From contig JAUSMA010000021.1 in NCBI GenBank assembly GCA_030645475.1, positions 62,001 to 126,000 of the forward strand: 64,000 nt of DNA. Reading direction: 5' to 3'. Source of the DNA: Nitrospirota bacterium. GTDB taxonomy: Bacteria > Nitrospirota > Nitrospiria > Nitrospirales > Nitrospiraceae. The notes beneath the pieces were generated by a model. That model was given only the letters and a program-made list of their open reading frames with translations. It searched no databases and was not told the DNA's origin. The position numbers and the translations under genes are program-made. Within the stretch, counting starts at the first letter, position 1. Each line of letters opens with the position of its first letter. Shown here one piece after another: positions 1-9,430 of the stretch.

Positions 1-497
1 GCGCCACCGCATGGGGCAAAAACATCTTGAATATCTGGTGGGAGTCGAGAGACTAACTCACCCTGATATCGTGGCCATGCAACCCCATCAACGCGATAGC
101 AATCTCCCGCCCCGTCGACGATGCCGGATCCGTCGGCCCGAACCATACATGACGCGAACGTGTCAATTTCAGGGTTTTGCCTTGCACTTTCGTCAAACAC
201 TTGGAGCCAGCAGCGATCGGGAAACGCATCGGGGTTGAGCAAGGCAATCCATTCGCAGTCGGGAACTAGCTCGACTGCTAGGTTATTTGCCCTGGCGAAA
301 CCAAGATTCGCATTGAGCCGGTGAAATTCCATCCATGGGAAATCGACTTGGCAACGATCGAGTGAGCCGTCGTGACTGCCATTGTCCATCACCAACACAC
401 GCGCTGGCCTCACAGATTGCGCTTCAAGCCCTGCCAAGCACTCATGCAGCATATCGCCGGCATTGTAGTTGACGACAATGACTGCTACTCTGCTCAT
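1..497 (-). CDS. Glycosyltransferase family 2, C-terminus cut off by the window edge
   Basis: A reading frame open to the left edge encodes the first about 165 residues of a GT2 (GT-A fold) glycosyltransferase. It starts MSRVAVIVVNYNAGDML, the usual first beta strand and nucleotide-binding loop, followed by VLVMDNGSHDGS and, near residue 90, LLNPDAFP, where the DxD-like metal and nucleotide-sugar site sits. The ATG at 497 is preceded by AGGGGAAAG at good spacing. It probably transfers a sugar from a nucleotide-sugar to a lipid-linked acceptor at the inner membrane. It is the most distal gene of the exopolysaccharide array visible here. Donor and acceptor cannot be told from sequence. Confidence 0.85.
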   Translation of the reverse strand, partial: MSRVAVIVVNYNAGDMLHECLAGLEAQSVRPARVLVMDNGSHDGSLDRCQVDFPWMEFHRLNANLGFARANNLAVELVPDCEWIALLNPDAFPDRCWLQVFDESARQNPEIDTFASCMVRADGSGIVDGAGDCYRVDGVAWPRYQGELVSRLPPDIQDVFAPCGG

Positions 498-671
498 ATA
501 CTTTCCCCTGAGACCAATCTTCCCGCCGCCTGAAACAACTGAACTCACCCGCTTCATCGCAACTAAGACCCAGCAACGGACAATTTCCGAGTCAGCCCTT
601 CAGAGTTGTGGACTCTCACGGGAATCCAACCCGGGCGAGATCAGCCGATCAAGAAATTCGCCCTTACAGCA

Positions 672-1997
672 TCATCGATAATAAACTTCTGCGATTGCCT
701 TCGCTTGTCGGCTTCGAGGAATCGAATCCTTAACTTTATAAGAGAAGTTTGGATTATTGACTTTCTCCACTATATCCGAAGTCCATTTCTCGCCCTTCGA
801 CTCAGCAATGGTCTTGAGTAAACTATTCAGTTTCCTTGTAGCGTTCTTTGACCCAGTATGCTCCAACGCCCACGCTCGCGGCGTGAAACGCCGATACCCT
901 TCCAGCATGTAGTCGATCTTTGCGTGAAGGTCCTGGAACGACGACAAGACTCCTGTCCGCTCATTGATTTTCCCTCTAGCTCCACCAATGAATTTCTCAT
1001 ACAGGATTGCGGGAACATCTGAGAATAAGGCTTCAACGATCGCCCTATTACTCCCCTCCTTTTCAGACAGCAACAAGAAAACTTTTGATTTTTCGAGACA
1101 GTCGGCGACTTCACGGGCTGGTATGTTTTTCTTAATCTCCAGCTTTACATGCGAGAGGTCATACTCACTCATCTCTGAAACGATGTCCTTGTCGGTTCGA
1201 CCGCCCCAATCGACTCCGATCAGCAAAAGAGAAAGCGGACGATGCCTCACGCGGCACAACGCTTTAAATAGCTGCCGGTGATTTTTATGCTTCGCCCAAT
1301 TGGCGACCATAACCAAATCATATTCCTTCAAGGGCTTCTCTTGCCTTGGGGCAAACAGTTCCGAGTCGATCCAGTCGGATGAGCCTAAACCAATCGGAAT
1401 GAGATTACTCTTCAAGCCAGAAATGAAATCTAAATCATTGTTCTCAGGACACTGAACGATCACTTCATTTAGGAAAGAGACGAACATAAGGATACTGGGG
1501 TCACAATATCCCGCCCAGCAGGGCTCCAAAACCACGTAATAGTCTTTCATGATCCGGTTAAGGTCAAAGAGGGCAATGAACAAATCAAACTTCTGGCTAT
1601 ACTCCAGCACTAAAACACCCTTCTCACCCTCAGACGACGGCTTGAGTACAATGAAATCACGAAACATTGAGTCGAGATTAAACGCCTCGCCTAAAAACCG
1701 TTTTTTACACAAGGCAGGGGCCTCGCTATCCAGGAAAGCCTTGACGAGTCGACTTTCACTCCCGCTTCTCCGCGAGATAAAACCGGTCACGATTCGATAT
1801 GCGATGGAGCACAACAGACCTACTCCGGAAACTCTATACACCCAGCATAAATTGGAGATGCCCTTATATTGATCGAAAGCCAAGAGGCACAAGCCACGCA
1901 CAAGGAAAAATGATCCGACCACGGCTCTGACTAGCCATAGCTGGAAAAGCTTTTTCTGCAAGTCGGCTATTGCTGTAAATCCAGGGCTACCCAGCAC
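672..1997 (-). CDS. Glycosyltransferase, GT-B fold (GT4-like)
   Basis: This 441-residue protein has an uncommon N-terminal half with hydrophobic stretches (about residues 20-75) and a recognisable GT4 C-terminal half. VMVANWAKHKNHRQLF near residue 235 is the typical start of the donor-binding domain, and LLSEKEGSNRAIVEALFSDV near 315-335 corresponds to the E-x7-E region that binds the nucleotide-sugar. The GTG start at 1997 is chosen because AGGAG lies about 8 nt upstream. Its DNA is visibly AT-richer than most of the locus, as in the next gene. A polysaccharide chain-extension role is likely; the sugar is unknown. Confidence 0.75.
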   Translation of the reverse strand: MLGSPGFTAIADLQKKLFQLWLVRAVVGSFFLVRGLCLLAFDQYKGISNLCWVYRVSGVGLLCSIAYRIVTGFISRRSGSESRLVKAFLDSEAPALCKKRFLGEAFNLDSMFRDFIVLKPSSEGEKGVLVLEYSQKFDLFIALFDLNRIMKDYYVVLEPCWAGYCDPSILMFVSFLNEVIVQCPENNDLDFISGLKSNLIPIGLGSSDWIDSELFAPRQEKPLKEYDLVMVANWAKHKNHRQLFKALCRVRHRPLSLLLIGVDWGGRTDKDIVSEMSEYDLSHVKLEIKKNIPAREVADCLEKSKVFLLLSEKEGSNRAIVEALFSDVPAILYEKFIGGARGKINERTGVLSSFQDLHAKIDYMLEGYRRFTPRAWALEHTGSKNATRKLNSLLKTIAESKGEKWTSDIVEKVNNPNFSYKVKDSIPRSRQAKAIAEVYYR

Positions 1998-2044
1998 AGT
2001 TCTTTCTCCTCTGGCTATCGTCCATTTACAGGGCGTCGAAGAAC

Positions 2045-3076
2045 CTATGAAACTAACTGCAACCGAGCTGAAACAGCTTTTGCGTAATGATCCGGCAGGT
2101 ACATTTGCCTGACGCGATCTTGAGCCGCACGCCCCAACTTCAGCCGAATATCTTCATTGCTAATGAGCAGCGCGACTGCGTCTCTAATCGCCCCAGGATC
2201 CTTTGGTGGGACTAAAATCCCTGTTTCCATATGTTCGATGTAATCCTCGGTTCCGTTCACCCTTGTGGCGATAACTGCCTTCCCAAGCGTCATGGCCTGA
2301 AGCACAACGCTCTGACCTATCGAAATCATTCGCTCCTCAAGCGGAACGACGACAGCCAGACACTGAGCCATTAACGACATCAGCTCACTGCCAGGCATGT
2401 CATACTGGATCTTCACGTTTGAAGGAAGGCCGTTCGGATCGAGGCTCCATCGAGAAGCCACGATGAGCAATGGCACGTCCAACTGCCTGAACGCGCCGAG
2501 AAGCGTACCATAATCACGAAACGTCCGCCCGGCGGAGAGGACAACACCATCGTTTTTACCACTTCCCTGCTCTAACAGACGAGGATCGGTATGAAGCGGT
2601 ATGTAGTGAAGCTTAGTACTGGGCCACCCGAACACCTTCTGGTAATAATAGCTTTCAGCACGAGAGGAACATACACACAGATACACAGAGGAAAAACACC
2701 ACCGCATGAAGACGTACTTCAACCTTGAGAATACACTCTCATCTTTCTCTCTCATGATGAATTGCAGAATGACGTGCCTAGGCCGACGGGAACAGGTTAA
2801 CGTTTGAATAAATGCAACGAGAAACGACTCAAATCCGCACTCAAATGTGAGAATATTGCGATACCGATGCCTTGAGCCCAGCACGACGGAGAAGACCTGA
2901 GCCACAAATACAACGAACCGAAAGGAAAATACACTGGTTAACCTTCCACCCTTGAGCAATATCTTCTTGTGGTCGAGCTGACACCTGGCTGGATCATGTT
3001 CAATGTGCTCCCACCACCATGGCTTCTTATCGTCGAGACCGCTTGTGAGCACGAGTGTGCGAAAAGGAGAGGTCAT
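2045..3076 (-). CDS. Glycosyltransferase family 4 (group 1)
   Basis: A 343-residue GT-B glycosyltransferase. The C-terminal half carries VVLSAGRTFRDYGTLLGAF (donor-domain start, near residue 175) and then VVPLEERMISIGQSVVLQAM and GKAVIATRVNGTEDYIE, the conserved nucleotide-sugar binding block. The N-terminal half is less typical and includes a hydrophobic stretch near residues 50-70 that could touch the membrane. The ATG at 3076 has a GGGG just upstream. The gene is 47 nt upstream of the previous glycosyltransferase and probably cotranscribed. The roughly 200 bp upstream of it (to 3281) shows no gene and may hold a promoter. Confidence 0.8.
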   Translation of the reverse strand: MTSPFRTLVLTSGLDDKKPWWWEHIEHDPARCQLDHKKILLKGGRLTSVFSFRFVVFVAQVFSVVLGSRHRYRNILTFECGFESFLVAFIQTLTCSRRPRHVILQFIMREKDESVFSRLKYVFMRWCFSSVYLCVCSSRAESYYYQKVFGWPSTKLHYIPLHTDPRLLEQGSGKNDGVVLSAGRTFRDYGTLLGAFRQLDVPLLIVASRWSLDPNGLPSNVKIQYDMPGSELMSLMAQCLAVVVPLEERMISIGQSVVLQAMTLGKAVIATRVNGTEDYIEHMETGILVPPKDPGAIRDAVALLISNEDIRLKLGRAAQDRVRQMYLPDHYAKAVSARLQLVS

Positions 3077-3281
3077 CGTGCCCCTATCATCTGACGGCTC
3101 AATCGTTTATTCCAGATCATTCAGCTTTCTCACCAACTCTTAATTTTATCTCGCACGATGAAGACCTCACCGTAACCAGCATCGCAAACTCTCATCGAGA
3201 CAGAGCGCCTAATCACCTGACGCTCCCATCCCCGAATCCTGAGTTTCTCAAGGCACAACCATGCGGCAGCTTGCTCCTGGA

Positions 3282-4022
3282 TCAAATCCATCCATTCAAG
3301 TAGTACCAAATCAGCGCGGCATATTCAGAAAAGGCCAGATCGGAACACTCTAAATGCACCGGCGACGGAAAATATTGAGTGGCCAGCGAATTGCGCCGAG
3401 TCAGAAAATGCGTCGGCATAGGCAGAGGAGCTGCTCCAACCTTCCGGAATGCCCCTATCGCCCTTGGCATATGCCCCGCCGAGGTGACGAGCAGAAATGG
3501 CTTCTTCCCGAGAACAGGAGCAAGGTGCCGCGCGCTTTCAAAGGTACTGAACGAGTCGGAGTCGACGCGAACCTGCCCAACAGGGATTCCAGATGACACG
3601 AGCACGTCACGCATGATCGTAGCCACTTCCCCTGCCCCGCTAATGATCACCGTTGAACTCGGCGCGGATCGAAACAGTTTCAGCACTTCGAGCAAGCGAA
3701 ATGCGGAGGCACTATTAACTTGGCTGCTCAAGGGATGGTCGGAGTCATACTCGGCATACCCGGTGAGCACCGCAATCGTGTCTGTCTCTTTCTGCTCCAA
3801 TATCGTCGCTGGGGGAATCTGGTATTCAAGAGAACCAAGCAAGAAGAATGAAACTGGGCCTGCCCCAAAAATAGCGTATGTCGCCAGCGCGACAGCCCCA
3901 ACTGAAACACCCCACCGCCGTGCCGGACGAATACAGGCTAGAACGAAGCCAGCAATCAAGCCTATCGTAACGATACTCGAGGGCATGACCACATACTTGA
4001 CAATACCCTCAAGTACAACCAT
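3282..4022 (-). CDS. YdcF/SanA-like DUF218 membrane protein
   Basis: About 246 residues. The first 60 hold two hydrophobic segments (IVTIGLIAGFVLACI and VGAVALATYAIFGAGPVSFFLLG) that would anchor the protein in the inner membrane. The rest is a DUF218 domain: IAVLTGYAEY, VIISGAGEVATIMRDVLV, DSFSTFESARHL and LLVTSAGHMPRAIGAFRK are its typical blocks. E. coli relatives (ElyC, SanA, YdcF) affect envelope and lipid-carrier metabolism, so a role linked to undecaprenyl-phosphate use is plausible but not shown. The ATG at 4022 is preferred over the GTG at 4031 because AGGTGAG lies upstream of it. About 160 bp to rfbC hold no evident gene. Confidence 0.75.
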   Translation of the reverse strand: MVVLEGIVKYVVMPSSIVTIGLIAGFVLACIRPARRWGVSVGAVALATYAIFGAGPVSFFLLGSLEYQIPPATILEQKETDTIAVLTGYAEYDSDHPLSSQVNSASAFRLLEVLKLFRSAPSSTVIISGAGEVATIMRDVLVSSGIPVGQVRVDSDSFSTFESARHLAPVLGKKPFLLVTSAGHMPRAIGAFRKVGAAPLPMPTHFLTRRNSLATQYFPSPVHLECSDLAFSEYAALIWYYLNGWI

Positions 4023-4192
4023 TCCTCTCACCTAAGCAGCAAAGCTTCCCTCATTATCGTCAACCTTTACTAACGTGACTCCACATTTCGCGACGTTATA
4101 AAATGGCGTTGCATGATGGGATGGGCTGAGACCGATCATGCTCTCTGCAACCACAGCGACTATCTCTATGAGCGGAAGGTCCTCTGCGAAGG

Positions 4193-4759
4193 TCAGACAA
4201 AGACGTCCGCGGCCTGAAATGTCGCACCACCTGCGTCCTTGGAGGATACGATAGGTGGCCCATCGATCGGCCACTTGATCCCTAACATTTTGTCGTTCCA
4301 GACAATGCACCGTTCATTTTCCGGCGACCAATAGTCCGTAGTTTTATACAGAACCTCGGCATGGTCCGACATTACGGCGAATCCATGGGCAAAACCCTCA
4401 GGGACCCATATCTGCTTCCTATTCTCGGCACTCAGGATATCTCCAACCCAATGCCCGAACGTTGGAGACCCCTTGCGAAGATCCACCGCCACATCGAAAA
4501 TGACCCCAGATATGGCTCGAACCAACTTTCCCTGTGGCTGTCGTATTTGATAGTGCAGACCTCGTAGCACGTTCTTTGAGGAATAGGAATGGTTATCCTG
4601 AGCAAACGCAACCGGTCTACCAATAGCCTTTTCAAATGCTCTACCGTTAAAACTTTCAAAAAAGAAGCCACGGTCGTCCTCGAAGACACGAGGCTCGACC
4701 ACCAATACTTCCGGTATGGCGAGCGGAGTGATGTGCATAACTAAACCCGCACCTTTCAT
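4193..4759 (-). CDS. rfbC: dTDP-4-dehydrorhamnose 3,5-epimerase
   Basis: This 188-residue cupin-fold enzyme epimerises dTDP-4-keto-6-deoxyglucose at C3 and C5, the third step of dTDP-L-rhamnose synthesis in the cytoplasm. Seen: PRVFEDDRGFFFESF at residues 24-38, the signature NVLRGLHYQ with the catalytic histidine near residue 69, GVIFDVAVDLR, and IWVPEGFAHGF. Length and motif spacing are those of the family (about 180-190 residues). It is the last gene of the rfbB-rfbD-rfbA-rfbC set, 59 nt after rfbA. Confidence 0.96.
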   Translation of the reverse strand: MKGAGLVMHITPLAIPEVLVVEPRVFEDDRGFFFESFNGRAFEKAIGRPVAFAQDNHSYSSKNVLRGLHYQIRQPQGKLVRAISGVIFDVAVDLRKGSPTFGHWVGDILSAENRKQIWVPEGFAHGFAVMSDHAEVLYKTTDYWSPENERCIVWNDKMLGIKWPIDGPPIVSSKDAGGATFQAADVFV

Positions 4760-4818
4760 CTCCCATTCAAGGCAAGATCAGACAAATCCTAATACTAACG
4801 ACAGTCCAAGCCGGCGCG

Positions 4819-5700
4819 TCAGAATAGCGGCTCTTTTAATACCTGCAACAAATAGCGGCCATACTCGTTTTTCACGAGAGCCTGCGCGAGCTTTTCCAAT
4901 TGAGACGCATCTATCCATCTGCTCCGATAGGCGATTTCTTCGGGGCACGCCACCTTGAGCCCCTGCCTCCGTTCAATCGTCGCAATAAACTGACTGGCCT
5001 CAAGCACCGACTCGTGAGTGCCGGTGTCCAACCATGCGTAGCCGCGACCCATGATTTCGACGTGGAGATTACCTTGCTCCAGATACAATTGGTTGAGATG
5101 GGTGATCTCTAGCTCTCCCCTTGCCGAAGGCTTCAGGTGTTTAGCCAATTCGACGACATGGTTATCATAAAAGTAGAGACCTGTAACCGCATAGTTTGAC
5201 TTGGGAACGGCTGGCTTCTCTTCAAGATTGATCGCATGCCCTTTGCTGTCAAATTCAACCACGCCATACCGCTCAGGATCGTGCACATGGTAGGCAAACA
5301 CGGTAGCCCCGCCGCTCCGCTGCATCGCACGACCCAATAGCTGAGGAAAATCATGCCCGTAGAATATGTTGTCTCCAAGCACAAGGACGGACGGCTCGCC
5401 GGCAAGAAACGATTCGCCGATAATGAAGGCTTGCGCCAAACCATCAGGGGAAGGTTGCACGGCATAATTGAGATTCACGCCCCATTGCTCACCGCTTCCC
5501 AGGAGTTGTTGAAACCGAGGCGTATCTTGCGGTGTTGAGATAATGAGGATGTCACGAATCCCCGCAAGCATCAGCGTACTGAGCGGGTAATAGATCATTG
5601 GCTTGTCGAAGATCGGGAGAAGTTGTTTGGACACGGCCAAAGTTGCAGGATGGAGCCTGGATCCCGTACCACCGGCCAATATAATGCCTCTACGTTTCAT
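4819..5700 (-). CDS. rfbA: Glucose-1-phosphate thymidylyltransferase
   Basis: This 293-residue enzyme makes dTDP-glucose from dTTP and glucose-1-phosphate, the entry step of dTDP-rhamnose synthesis. Seen: the N-terminal nucleotidyltransferase signature [16 protein letters not shown], the lysine-bearing [20 protein letters not shown] with the metal-binding aspartate, and [16 protein letters not shown] near the C-terminus. Length matches RmlA (about 290). Its ATG overlaps the rfbD stop in an ATGA, so translation is probably coupled. Confidence 0.97.
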   Translation of the reverse strand: MKRRGIILAGGTGSRLHPATLAVSKQLLPIFDKPMIYYPLSTLMLAGIRDILIISTPQDTPRFQQLLGSGEQWGVNLNYAVQPSPDGLAQAFIIGESFLAGEPSVLVLGDNIFYGHDFPQLLGRAMQRSGGATVFAYHVHDPERYGVVEFDSKGHAINLEEKPAVPKSNYAVTGLYFYDNHVVELAKHLKPSARGELEITHLNQLYLEQGNLHVEIMGRGYAWLDTGTHESVLEASQFIATIERRQGLKVACPEEIAYRSRWIDASQLEKLAQALVKNEYGRYLLQVLKEPLF

Positions 5701-6599
5701 AGATCACCTTGTAGGGCCAGCTCTTCGATGAGTCTCCTGACCTGGATATGCCAGTCAGGCAGATGCACATCGAACATACTGGTGAGTTTTGACACGCTAA
5801 GTCGTGAGTTGTGCGGCCGCTTTGCAGGCAAGGGATAGGCCTCCGTTTGGATCGGATAGATCTCTTCGGGGATGGTTTTCAGAATGATCCCCCTCTCTCG
5901 TGCCACGGAGATCACGTATTGCGCATAGCCGTGCCAACTCGTTTCACCTTGCGCCACCAAATTATAGGTGCCCGCCACATCTGTATGGTTCTTGCTGTGC
6001 ACAGCCCGATGAAGTGCAAGAGCCGTGACATCGGCGATCAGCTCTGCACTAGTCGGCGCGCCATGCTGATCGGCAATCACGTTGAGCTTCTCCCGTTCCT
6101 TGGCAAGGCGCAACATCGTCTTCGCAAAGTTTTTCCCACGGGCGGCAAAGACCCAGCTGGTGCGAAAAATCATGTGCTTCGCATGGCAATTCCTGATACG
6201 TTCTTCTCCTGCCAACTTGGTCCGTCCATAGACTGAAAGCGGGTTGGGAAGATCGCCCTCCTCATATGGCCCATTTTTCGTACCGTCAAAGACATAGTCT
6301 GTCGAATAATGCACCATCCAGGCATTGAGCCGGCTAGCCTCTTCAGCAAGCACACCAACGGCTTCAGCATTAATCCGATATGCCTTCTCCGGGTCTGACT
6401 CTGCCTGATCCACGGCCGTATACGCTGCTGCGTTCACGATGACATCCGGCTCGTGACGGCGGACCCACCCACGCACAGCCTCCGAGTCTTCCAAGTCCAG
6501 CTCATGTTGTTCAGATGCGACGATGTCGCCCACAGTCAGCAACGAACGCTGCAACTCCCAACCGACTTGCCCCTCTTTTCCAAATAATAGAATCTTCAT
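5697..6599 (-). CDS. rfbD: dTDP-4-dehydrorhamnose reductase
   Basis: This 300-residue NADPH-dependent SDR enzyme performs the last step to dTDP-L-rhamnose. Seen: a Rossmann start [16 protein letters not shown] (in place of the more usual GxxGQLG), YSTDYVFDG, and [10 protein letters not shown] with the catalytic Tyr-x3-Lys. The frame is open further upstream, but the ATG at 6599 is chosen because it begins exactly at the conserved N-terminus and overlaps the rfbB stop codon in an ATGA. It overlaps rfbA downstream in the same manner. Confidence 0.96.
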   Translation of the reverse strand: MKILLFGKEGQVGWELQRSLLTVGDIVASEQHELDLEDSEAVRGWVRRHEPDVIVNAAAYTAVDQAESDPEKAYRINAEAVGVLAEEASRLNAWMVHYSTDYVFDGTKNGPYEEGDLPNPLSVYGRTKLAGEERIRNCHAKHMIFRTSWVFAARGKNFAKTMLRLAKEREKLNVIADQHGAPTSAELIADVTALALHRAVHSKNHTDVAGTYNLVAQGETSWHGYAQYVISVARERGIILKTIPEEIYPIQTEAYPLPAKRPHNSRLSVSKLTSMFDVHLPDWHIQVRRLIEELALQGDL

Positions 6600-7657
6600 G
6601 CGCTGTAGTGCTTCTCCACCCATGAGCGATACGTCCCGCTTGTCACATTCTGAACCCACGGCTGGTTATCCAGATACCAGCGCACGGTTCTTCGCATACC
6701 GGTCTCGAACGTTTCAGCAGGCTTCCAGCCCAGTTCCCGATCGATTTTCTTGGCATCGATCGCATAGCGACGGTCATGACCAGGACGATCCTTCACGAAA
6801 GTAATCTGCGCCTGATAGCTTTTCCCATCACTCCTAGGTCTAAGCTCATCCAATGTTCTGCAGAGAGTATGCACCACTTCCAGATTGACCCTTTCGCTTG
6901 CTCCCCCAATATTGTAAGTCTCTCCTAGGCGTCCCTCCTCCAACACCCGTCGAATTGCGCTACAATGATCCTCAACAAAAAGCCAATCCCTAACCTGCTG
7001 ACCATCGCCATACACCGGCAATGGTTTCCCCGCCAGCGCGTTGTGAATGACCAGAGGAATCAGCTTTTCAGGGAATTGAAATGGACCGTAATTATTCGAG
7101 CAGTTCGTCGTTAAAACCGGCACTCCATAGGTATGGTGATAGGCACGGACCAGGTGATCGGATGCTGCCTTGCTTGCCGAATAGGGACTATTGGGTTCGT
7201 ATCGACGATCTTCCGTAAAGGCTGGCTCATCACGATCGAGCGAACCATAGACTTCGTCGGTCGACACATGGAGGAACCGGAACAGCGCCCGATCTTCCAT
7301 CGAGAGGCCACCCCAGTACTGACGCACCGCTTCGAGCAAACGGAACGTGCCCACGATGTTGGTCTGAATGAATTCTTCCGGCCCATGGATGGAGCGGTCC
7401 ACGTGACTCTCCGCCGCAAAGTTGATGATGGCGCGTGGACTGTGCCGGGTAAGTAGCTGGGCCATCAGCGCGCTGTCACCTATATCTCCTCGAACAAACT
7501 GATATCGCGCATCTCCTTGCAGTGGAGCAAGGCTCTCAAGATTGCCGGCATAGGTCAGTTTGTCGAGGTTGATGATCGCTTCATCATGCTGGCGGAACCA
7601 GTCCAACACAAAATTAGCGCCGATGAATCCGGCACCACCGGTCACTAGAATGCTCAC
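6596..7657 (-). CDS. rfbB: dTDP-glucose 4,6-dehydratase
   Basis: This 353-residue extended SDR converts dTDP-glucose to dTDP-4-keto-6-deoxyglucose. Seen: NAD-binding [12 protein letters not shown] at residues 6-17, [10 protein letters not shown], the catalytic [11 protein letters not shown] with Thr-Asp-Glu, and [12 protein letters not shown] with Tyr-x3-Lys. The start is a GTG at 7657 with GGGGAAG upstream. It is the first of the four rhamnose genes; the 174 bp before it may carry a promoter, though none is obvious. With rfbDAC it supplies activated rhamnose for the glycosyltransferases around it. Confidence 0.97.
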   Translation of the reverse strand: MSILVTGGAGFIGANFVLDWFRQHDEAIINLDKLTYAGNLESLAPLQGDARYQFVRGDIGDSALMAQLLTRHSPRAIINFAAESHVDRSIHGPEEFIQTNIVGTFRLLEAVRQYWGGLSMEDRALFRFLHVSTDEVYGSLDRDEPAFTEDRRYEPNSPYSASKAASDHLVRAYHHTYGVPVLTTNCSNNYGPFQFPEKLIPLVIHNALAGKPLPVYGDGQQVRDWLFVEDHCSAIRRVLEEGRLGETYNIGGASERVNLEVVHTLCRTLDELRPRSDGKSYQAQITFVKDRPGHDRRYAIDAKKIDRELGWKPAETFETGMRRTVRWYLDNQPWVQNVTSGTYRSWVEKHYSA

Positions 7658-7831
7658 GCGCTTCCCCTCTCTTTTACGCTATGTCCGTTAACTTTCGTCG
7701 CTGCATTCTCTAAACAATGGAAAGGCGCGCTCGGCGACCTCTCAATTGTTGAACATGGTCAAATTAATATACGGCATGGGCCGATCTTCATTAAAGCGGC
7801 TGGCCATCCATATTCCTCCTGAGTCAATCTC

Positions 7832-8596
7832 CTAGTGGGAGCCCCCCCACGTTCTCAACCGATCTTCGGTATATAGAGTGACCGCTTCATACCCGCGCTC
7901 GGAAATATGGCTCCCGTCTGACTGGGCAAACTCCTTGCGCCGTGTACCCTGTGAATCCGCAAGCACCGCTTCCAGATCAAGCAGCAATATTCCCTGACGA
8001 GTCGCCGTCTCTTTAATCCAACGATTTGTCTCTATTACATGACCGTTGATGTAATCCTGATAACTTGACTTCCCGAGGATCCTTCCAATCATTGACTCCA
8101 ATGCTTCTAGCCACCCATCCTTGGTCCGGATGGTCACCTCTGTCGCGAGGATAGGACTGATCCCCGATTTCTTGGCCAGCTCCACCATGGCCAGCATGCT
8201 TTCCCTAGTCCGCCGCAATGTCTGGTCAATCTGTGCTCGATCAGATCGAAACACGTCATTGATAAACCCCCAAATGATCACCGCATCAGGCTTTAACCCT
8301 GACAGGTCTCCCTCGAAGCGAGCCAACATCTCAAACGACTGTTGCCCACTCACACCCTTGTTCACCATACTGTAACCGGCAACCGGTCGCTTTGGATCCC
8401 AGCCTCCGGCATATGAAGCCCCAAAAACCACAAGAGTTTTTGAACCCACCTCTGCCTTATCCATCCCCGCGCGCCCCCCTAGGCTACCCAACTCAACCCC
8501 GCTCACCGCTATTGGGATCAACGAACTCATCGCAATAACAGCCACAGCCCGTGCATATCGCTGTAGCGGAACCAATAGATGAATTCGGCTCTTCAT
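7832..8596 (-). CDS. SGNH/GDSL-type hydrolase, probably exported
   Basis: About 254 residues. The N-terminus has a signal-peptide-like stretch (YARAVAVIAMSSLIPIAVSG). SGNH blocks are present: VVFGASYAGGW with the nucleophile serine, KGVSGQQ with the block II glycine, IIWGFINDVF with the block III asparagine, and SDGSHISERGY with the catalytic Asp and His. In polysaccharide loci such enzymes remove or transfer acetyl groups in the periplasm, which is the likely role. The ATG at 8596 is preferred to the TTG at 8605. It follows the methyltransferase gene after about 24 bp and is the last gene before rfbB in transcription order from the asnB block. Confidence 0.75.
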   Translation of the reverse strand: MKSRIHLLVPLQRYARAVAVIAMSSLIPIAVSGVELGSLGGRAGMDKAEVGSKTLVVFGASYAGGWDPKRPVAGYSMVNKGVSGQQSFEMLARFEGDLSGLKPDAVIIWGFINDVFRSDRAQIDQTLRRTRESMLAMVELAKKSGISPILATEVTIRTKDGWLEALESMIGRILGKSSYQDYINGHVIETNRWIKETATRQGILLLDLEAVLADSQGTRRKEFAQSDGSHISERGYEAVTLYTEDRLRTWGGSH

Positions 8597-8620
8597 ATCA
8601 ACCAATCTATATTCTGAGAC

Positions 8621-9430
8621 CTATTTTGGTTTTTCAAAGACAAGAATAGTCCCAAACGCTGGTCCGGCGAGCCTAATGTATCGAAACCATACCTTGTTGA
8701 AGCCATGGATAAGCCGCTTCAATGGCCGCCATGGCACAGCCACATACAACTCTGTAAATTGACCACATTCCCGTGCCTTCAGACGTAAACCCAGCCGTTC
8801 ACATTCGGCAATGAGCCATGGAATATCTGTTTGCCGTGTTAAGAGCGTACCCTGGCTCGTCTTTTCAGTATACTCAATTCCTCCCGCAACCCTGTCGACC
8901 GTGGCCCGTTCACGACCGAGGAGCTTCTTGAGCCATCGCATTATCACCGCCTGAATAGAGTACATATTCCCTTCGCTTAAGACCAGCATGCCCCCCGGTG
9001 CTACGACCCGTGCCAGTTCTGCCAATGCTCGTTGCAGATCTGGAATATGCATCAACACGCCCCAGCAGATGACATAGGGAAATGACCTGTCGGGAAACGA
9101 AAGTCCTAATATATCTTCTCGCTGTAACGTAATCCGATTCTGAAATCCCCGTTCGCGAACTGTCTTCGCAGCAAGTTCCAACGCGTTGGCCGCGTAGTCG
9201 CTGGCAGTCACTCGGAACCCTCTGGCCGCCAAGAGCACCGATTTGGCACAGCTTCCACAACCTGCGTCCAGGATCATTGAGTCGGTGGGAGCATTCAAGC
9301 GCTTGGCAATCAAGTCAAATGCCATTTCGTAAAACGCTTGCATCTCTGCTGTACGATAATTCGCGACCCATTTCTGATGGATGGCTGAGTCTGAGTGCGC
9401 ATCATCCGCTTTCTCGGTCAACTCGTTCAT
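8621..9430 (-). CDS. Class I SAM-dependent methyltransferase
   Basis: A 269-residue methyltransferase. Residues about 50-65 (MILDAGCGSCAKSVLLA) form the SAM-binding motif I, VTASDYAANALELA gives the acidic residue for the SAM ribose, and YVICWGVLMHIPDLQRALAE and GGMLVLSEGN are later motifs. The start overlaps the stop of the upstream fusion gene in an ATGA. The substrate is unknown; from position it could methylate a sugar or a sugar-linked group of the polymer. A C-terminal hydrophobic stretch (WFRYIRLAGPAFGTILVF) may contact the membrane. Confidence 0.85.
   Translation of the reverse strand: MNELTEKADDAHSDSAIHQKWVANYRTAEMQAFYEMAFDLIAKRLNAPTDSMILDAGCGSCAKSVLLAARGFRVTASDYAANALELAAKTVRERGFQNRITLQREDILGLSFPDRSFPYVICWGVLMHIPDLQRALAELARVVAPGGMLVLSEGNMYSIQAVIMRWLKKLLGRERATVDRVAGGIEYTEKTSQGTLLTRQTDIPWLIAECERLGLRLKARECGQFTELYVAVPWRPLKRLIHGFNKVWFRYIRLAGPAFGTILVFEKPK

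Noticed and set aside
3379-4035. Plus-strand 218-codon frame antisense to the YdcF gene
   Set aside because: The minus-strand DUF218 protein has clear motifs; the plus frame has none.
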